Source: Haladaptatus salinisoli (GTDB taxonomy: Archaea; Halobacteriota; Halobacteria; Halobacteriales; Haladaptataceae). From it: a stretch of DNA of 64,000 nt. The translations under genes and the position numbers were made by a program. The stretch spans positions 1 to 64,000 of the forward strand of contig NZ_CP085327.1 of the NCBI RefSeq assembly GCF_020614375.1, given 5' to 3'. This document shows, in pieces, positions 62,899 to 64,000 of the stretch (position 1 is the stretch's first letter; each line of letters starts with the position of its first letter). A model generated the notes under the pieces. It was not told the DNA's origin. It was given only the letters and a program-made list of their open reading frames with translations, and did no database searches.

Positions 62899-63234
62899 AT
62901 GAAAGCACTCAAATTACTCGTAGTATTTGCAGTGATGACCAGCATCGCTGTTGGCGGAGTAGCCGCGCAAGAACAAGAAAATGAGTTCGAACAGGACGCT
63001 GAGGCCGAGGTGGAGCAATACCAAGACGTCGAGCAGACAAACGTGAATGTGCAGGACGATAACCTCGCCGTGGCGGCCTGGGGTGGCGATGCAACTGCCG
63101 TGCAGGCAAGTAACCAGGCTAACGAGAACTCACAGACTGGAGTCGCGGTCGCCTCGAACTCCGCTGAAGACGTCGAGCAGGAAAACGAGATAGAAGATAG
63201 GAGTGGTGACAACAATGTTGGTGGCAGAGGGTAA
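62899..63234 (+). CDS. Secreted Q/N-rich curlin-like repeat protein A2
   Basis: A 111-residue close paralogue of A1. The signal MKALKLLVVFAVMTSIAVGG differs at only two positions from A1. The mature part has QENEFEQDAEAEVEQYQDVE, then QTNVNVQDDNLAVAAW and AVQASNQANENSQTGVAVAS-N-SAEDVEQENE. An SD GGAGGT precedes the ATG. The in-frame upstream codons to 62773 are part of the control block, not coding. Confidence 0.8.
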   Translation: MKALKLLVVFAVMTSIAVGGVAAQEQENEFEQDAEAEVEQYQDVEQTNVNVQDDNLAVAAWGGDATAVQASNQANENSQTGVAVASNSAEDVEQENEIEDRSGDNNVGGRG

Positions 63235-63243
63235 CCCCAACGG

Positions 63244-63612
63244 ATGACAATGAAACTGAAAGCACTCTTAACGGTCACACTTGCGATAGCACTTCTCTCG
63301 ACAGTACTCGTTGGCAGCTCGATGGCCCAAGAGCAAGCAAACGAATTCGAGCAGGAGGCTGACGCTGAGGTCGAGCAATACCAGGATGTTGAGCAGCTCA
63401 ACGTAAACGAACAGTCAGACAACGTCGCAGCAAGCAGTGGCGGTGATGCAACTGCCGTACAGGCGAGCGAGCAGTTCAATAGCAACTCGCAGACCGGCGT
63501 TGCAGTCGCGTCGAACACTGCCGAGGACATTGAGCAGGAGAACGAGGCGGATGATGAATGTGATGGTATTCTACTACCGGACGGCACTTGCCGACCACCA
63601 GCGCCCAGCTAA
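63244..63612 (+). CDS. Secreted Q/N-rich curlin-like repeat protein B2
   Basis: A 122-residue secreted paralogue, 9 bp after A2. The signal MTMKLKALLTVTLAIALLST ends SMA-Q. The mature part carries QEQANEFEQEADAEVEQYQD, QLNVNEQSDNVAASS and AVQASEQFNSNSQTGVAVAS-N-TAEDIEQENE. The C-terminus has two Cys (DECDGILLPDGTCRPPAPS), unlike its siblings. An internal ATG at 63250 is an alternative start. Confidence 0.78.
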   Translation: MTMKLKALLTVTLAIALLSTVLVGSSMAQEQANEFEQEADAEVEQYQDVEQLNVNEQSDNVAASSGGDATAVQASEQFNSNSQTGVAVASNTAEDIEQENEADDECDGILLPDGTCRPPAPS

Positions 63613-63627
63613 TTACGGAGTAAACCA

Positions 63628-63978
63628 ATGAGACTGAAACAACTTCTCACCCTTGGCATTGCACTGGTACTCGTGACGACGGTTTTTGCTGGCAATGTCG
63701 CTGCGCAAGAACAAGAAAATGAGTTCGAGCAGGACGCCGAGGCCGAAGTAGACCAGTATCAAGATGTATCGCAGACGAACGTGAACATCCAGGAAGACAA
63801 CACTGCTATAGCAGCGTGGGGCGGTGACGCCACTGCTGTGCAAGCGGGTGAACAGAGTAACGAAAATTCGCAGACCGGCATCGCAGTCGCGTCAAACTAT
63901 GCTGAAGATATTAGTCAGGAGAATGAAATCGACTTCGAAGACAACAGCCCGCCACCCCCGCCACCGATTGACGTCTAA
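63628..63978 (+). CDS. Secreted Q/N-rich curlin-like repeat protein B3
   Basis: A 116-residue secreted paralogue with an SD-like GGAG upstream. The signal MRLKQLLTLGIALVLVTTVF ends NVAA-Q. The mature part carries QENEFEQDAEAEVDQYQDVS, QTNVNIQEDNTAIAAW and AVQAGEQSNENSQTGIAVAS-N-YAEDISQENE, ending in a poly-Pro tail (PPPPPPIDV). The array reaches within 22 bp of the window edge and may continue. Confidence 0.78.
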   Translation: MRLKQLLTLGIALVLVTTVFAGNVAAQEQENEFEQDAEAEVDQYQDVSQTNVNIQEDNTAIAAWGGDATAVQAGEQSNENSQTGIAVASNYAEDISQENEIDFEDNSPPPPPPIDV

Positions 63979-64000
63979 TCACACTAAAGGGCGGCAGTGA

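Noticed and set aside
1-64000. CRISPR arrays
   Set aside because: No regularly spaced direct repeats with unique spacers were seen on either strand.

Overview
This window looks like part of a haloarchaeal chromosome (class Halobacteria). Core genes are GC-rich and encode acidic proteins. Many genes start at or close to the predicted transcript start, about 27 bp after a TATA-like box. The gene content is archaeal: CDC48, a three-OB RPA with its RPAP and RPE partners, Lhr-type helicase, ribosomal protein S17e, RNase P subunit Rpp21, eIF-1A, TatA and an archaeal type IV pilus operon. The genus cannot be fixed from the sequence alone.

1-44.9 kb is mostly ordinary chromosome. In order it holds a CDC48 ATPase, a PfpI protease-like protein, an HTTM membrane protein, an Lrp ligand-binding domain, pyroglutamyl peptidase, Lhr helicase, the rpa-rpap-rpe operon, an arylsulfotransferase-like protein, the riboflavin/F420 reductase ArfC and aspartate-semialdehyde dehydrogenase. 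Next come S17e, acylphosphatase, an OGG1-type glycosylase, a dipeptidase, DUF555 and a CHAT-domain protein beside a 44-residue membrane peptide. These are followed by a VOC protein, a FilR1-type regulator, a possible structured RNA near 25.1 kb, a ferritin-like protein, and several very small proteins. The block ends with archaetidylserine decarboxylase, RNase P component 4, two glycosyltransferases, an HD phosphohydrolase, TatA and tRNA-Arg(CCT).

33.1-41.4 kb is a tightly overlapping operon for a type IV pilus-like surface structure: a secretion ATPase, a polytopic platform protein and five small proteins with pilin-like N-termini. A large surface protein of the same style converges on its 3' end.

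From about 44.9 kb to the right edge the DNA is accessory: AT-richer, with low coding density and decayed genes. Two direct repeats of about 50 bp, one clearly matching the 3' end of a tRNA-Ala-type gene, bracket a decayed 2.3-kb element. The second repeat sits directly before an intact tyrosine integrase. Fragments of integrase C-terminal ends recur between the cargo genes, suggesting repeated insertion and decay at one site. The cargo resembles a defence island: a HEPN-like protein, a DUF262-HNH-AlbA_2 fusion, an EVE-like/PD-(D/E)XK gene pair, a 1250-residue single-chain restriction-methyltransferase, and several unknown membrane-anchored helical proteins.

The right end (62.0-64.0 kb) carries five tandem paralogous genes for small secreted Gln/Asn/Glu-rich proteins with curlin-like Q-x-G...N-x-A...Q motifs. 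At least two have near-identical upstream control blocks. This array is the most likely undescribed system in the window. It may encode a self-assembling extracellular fibre or matrix protein, but that is inference.
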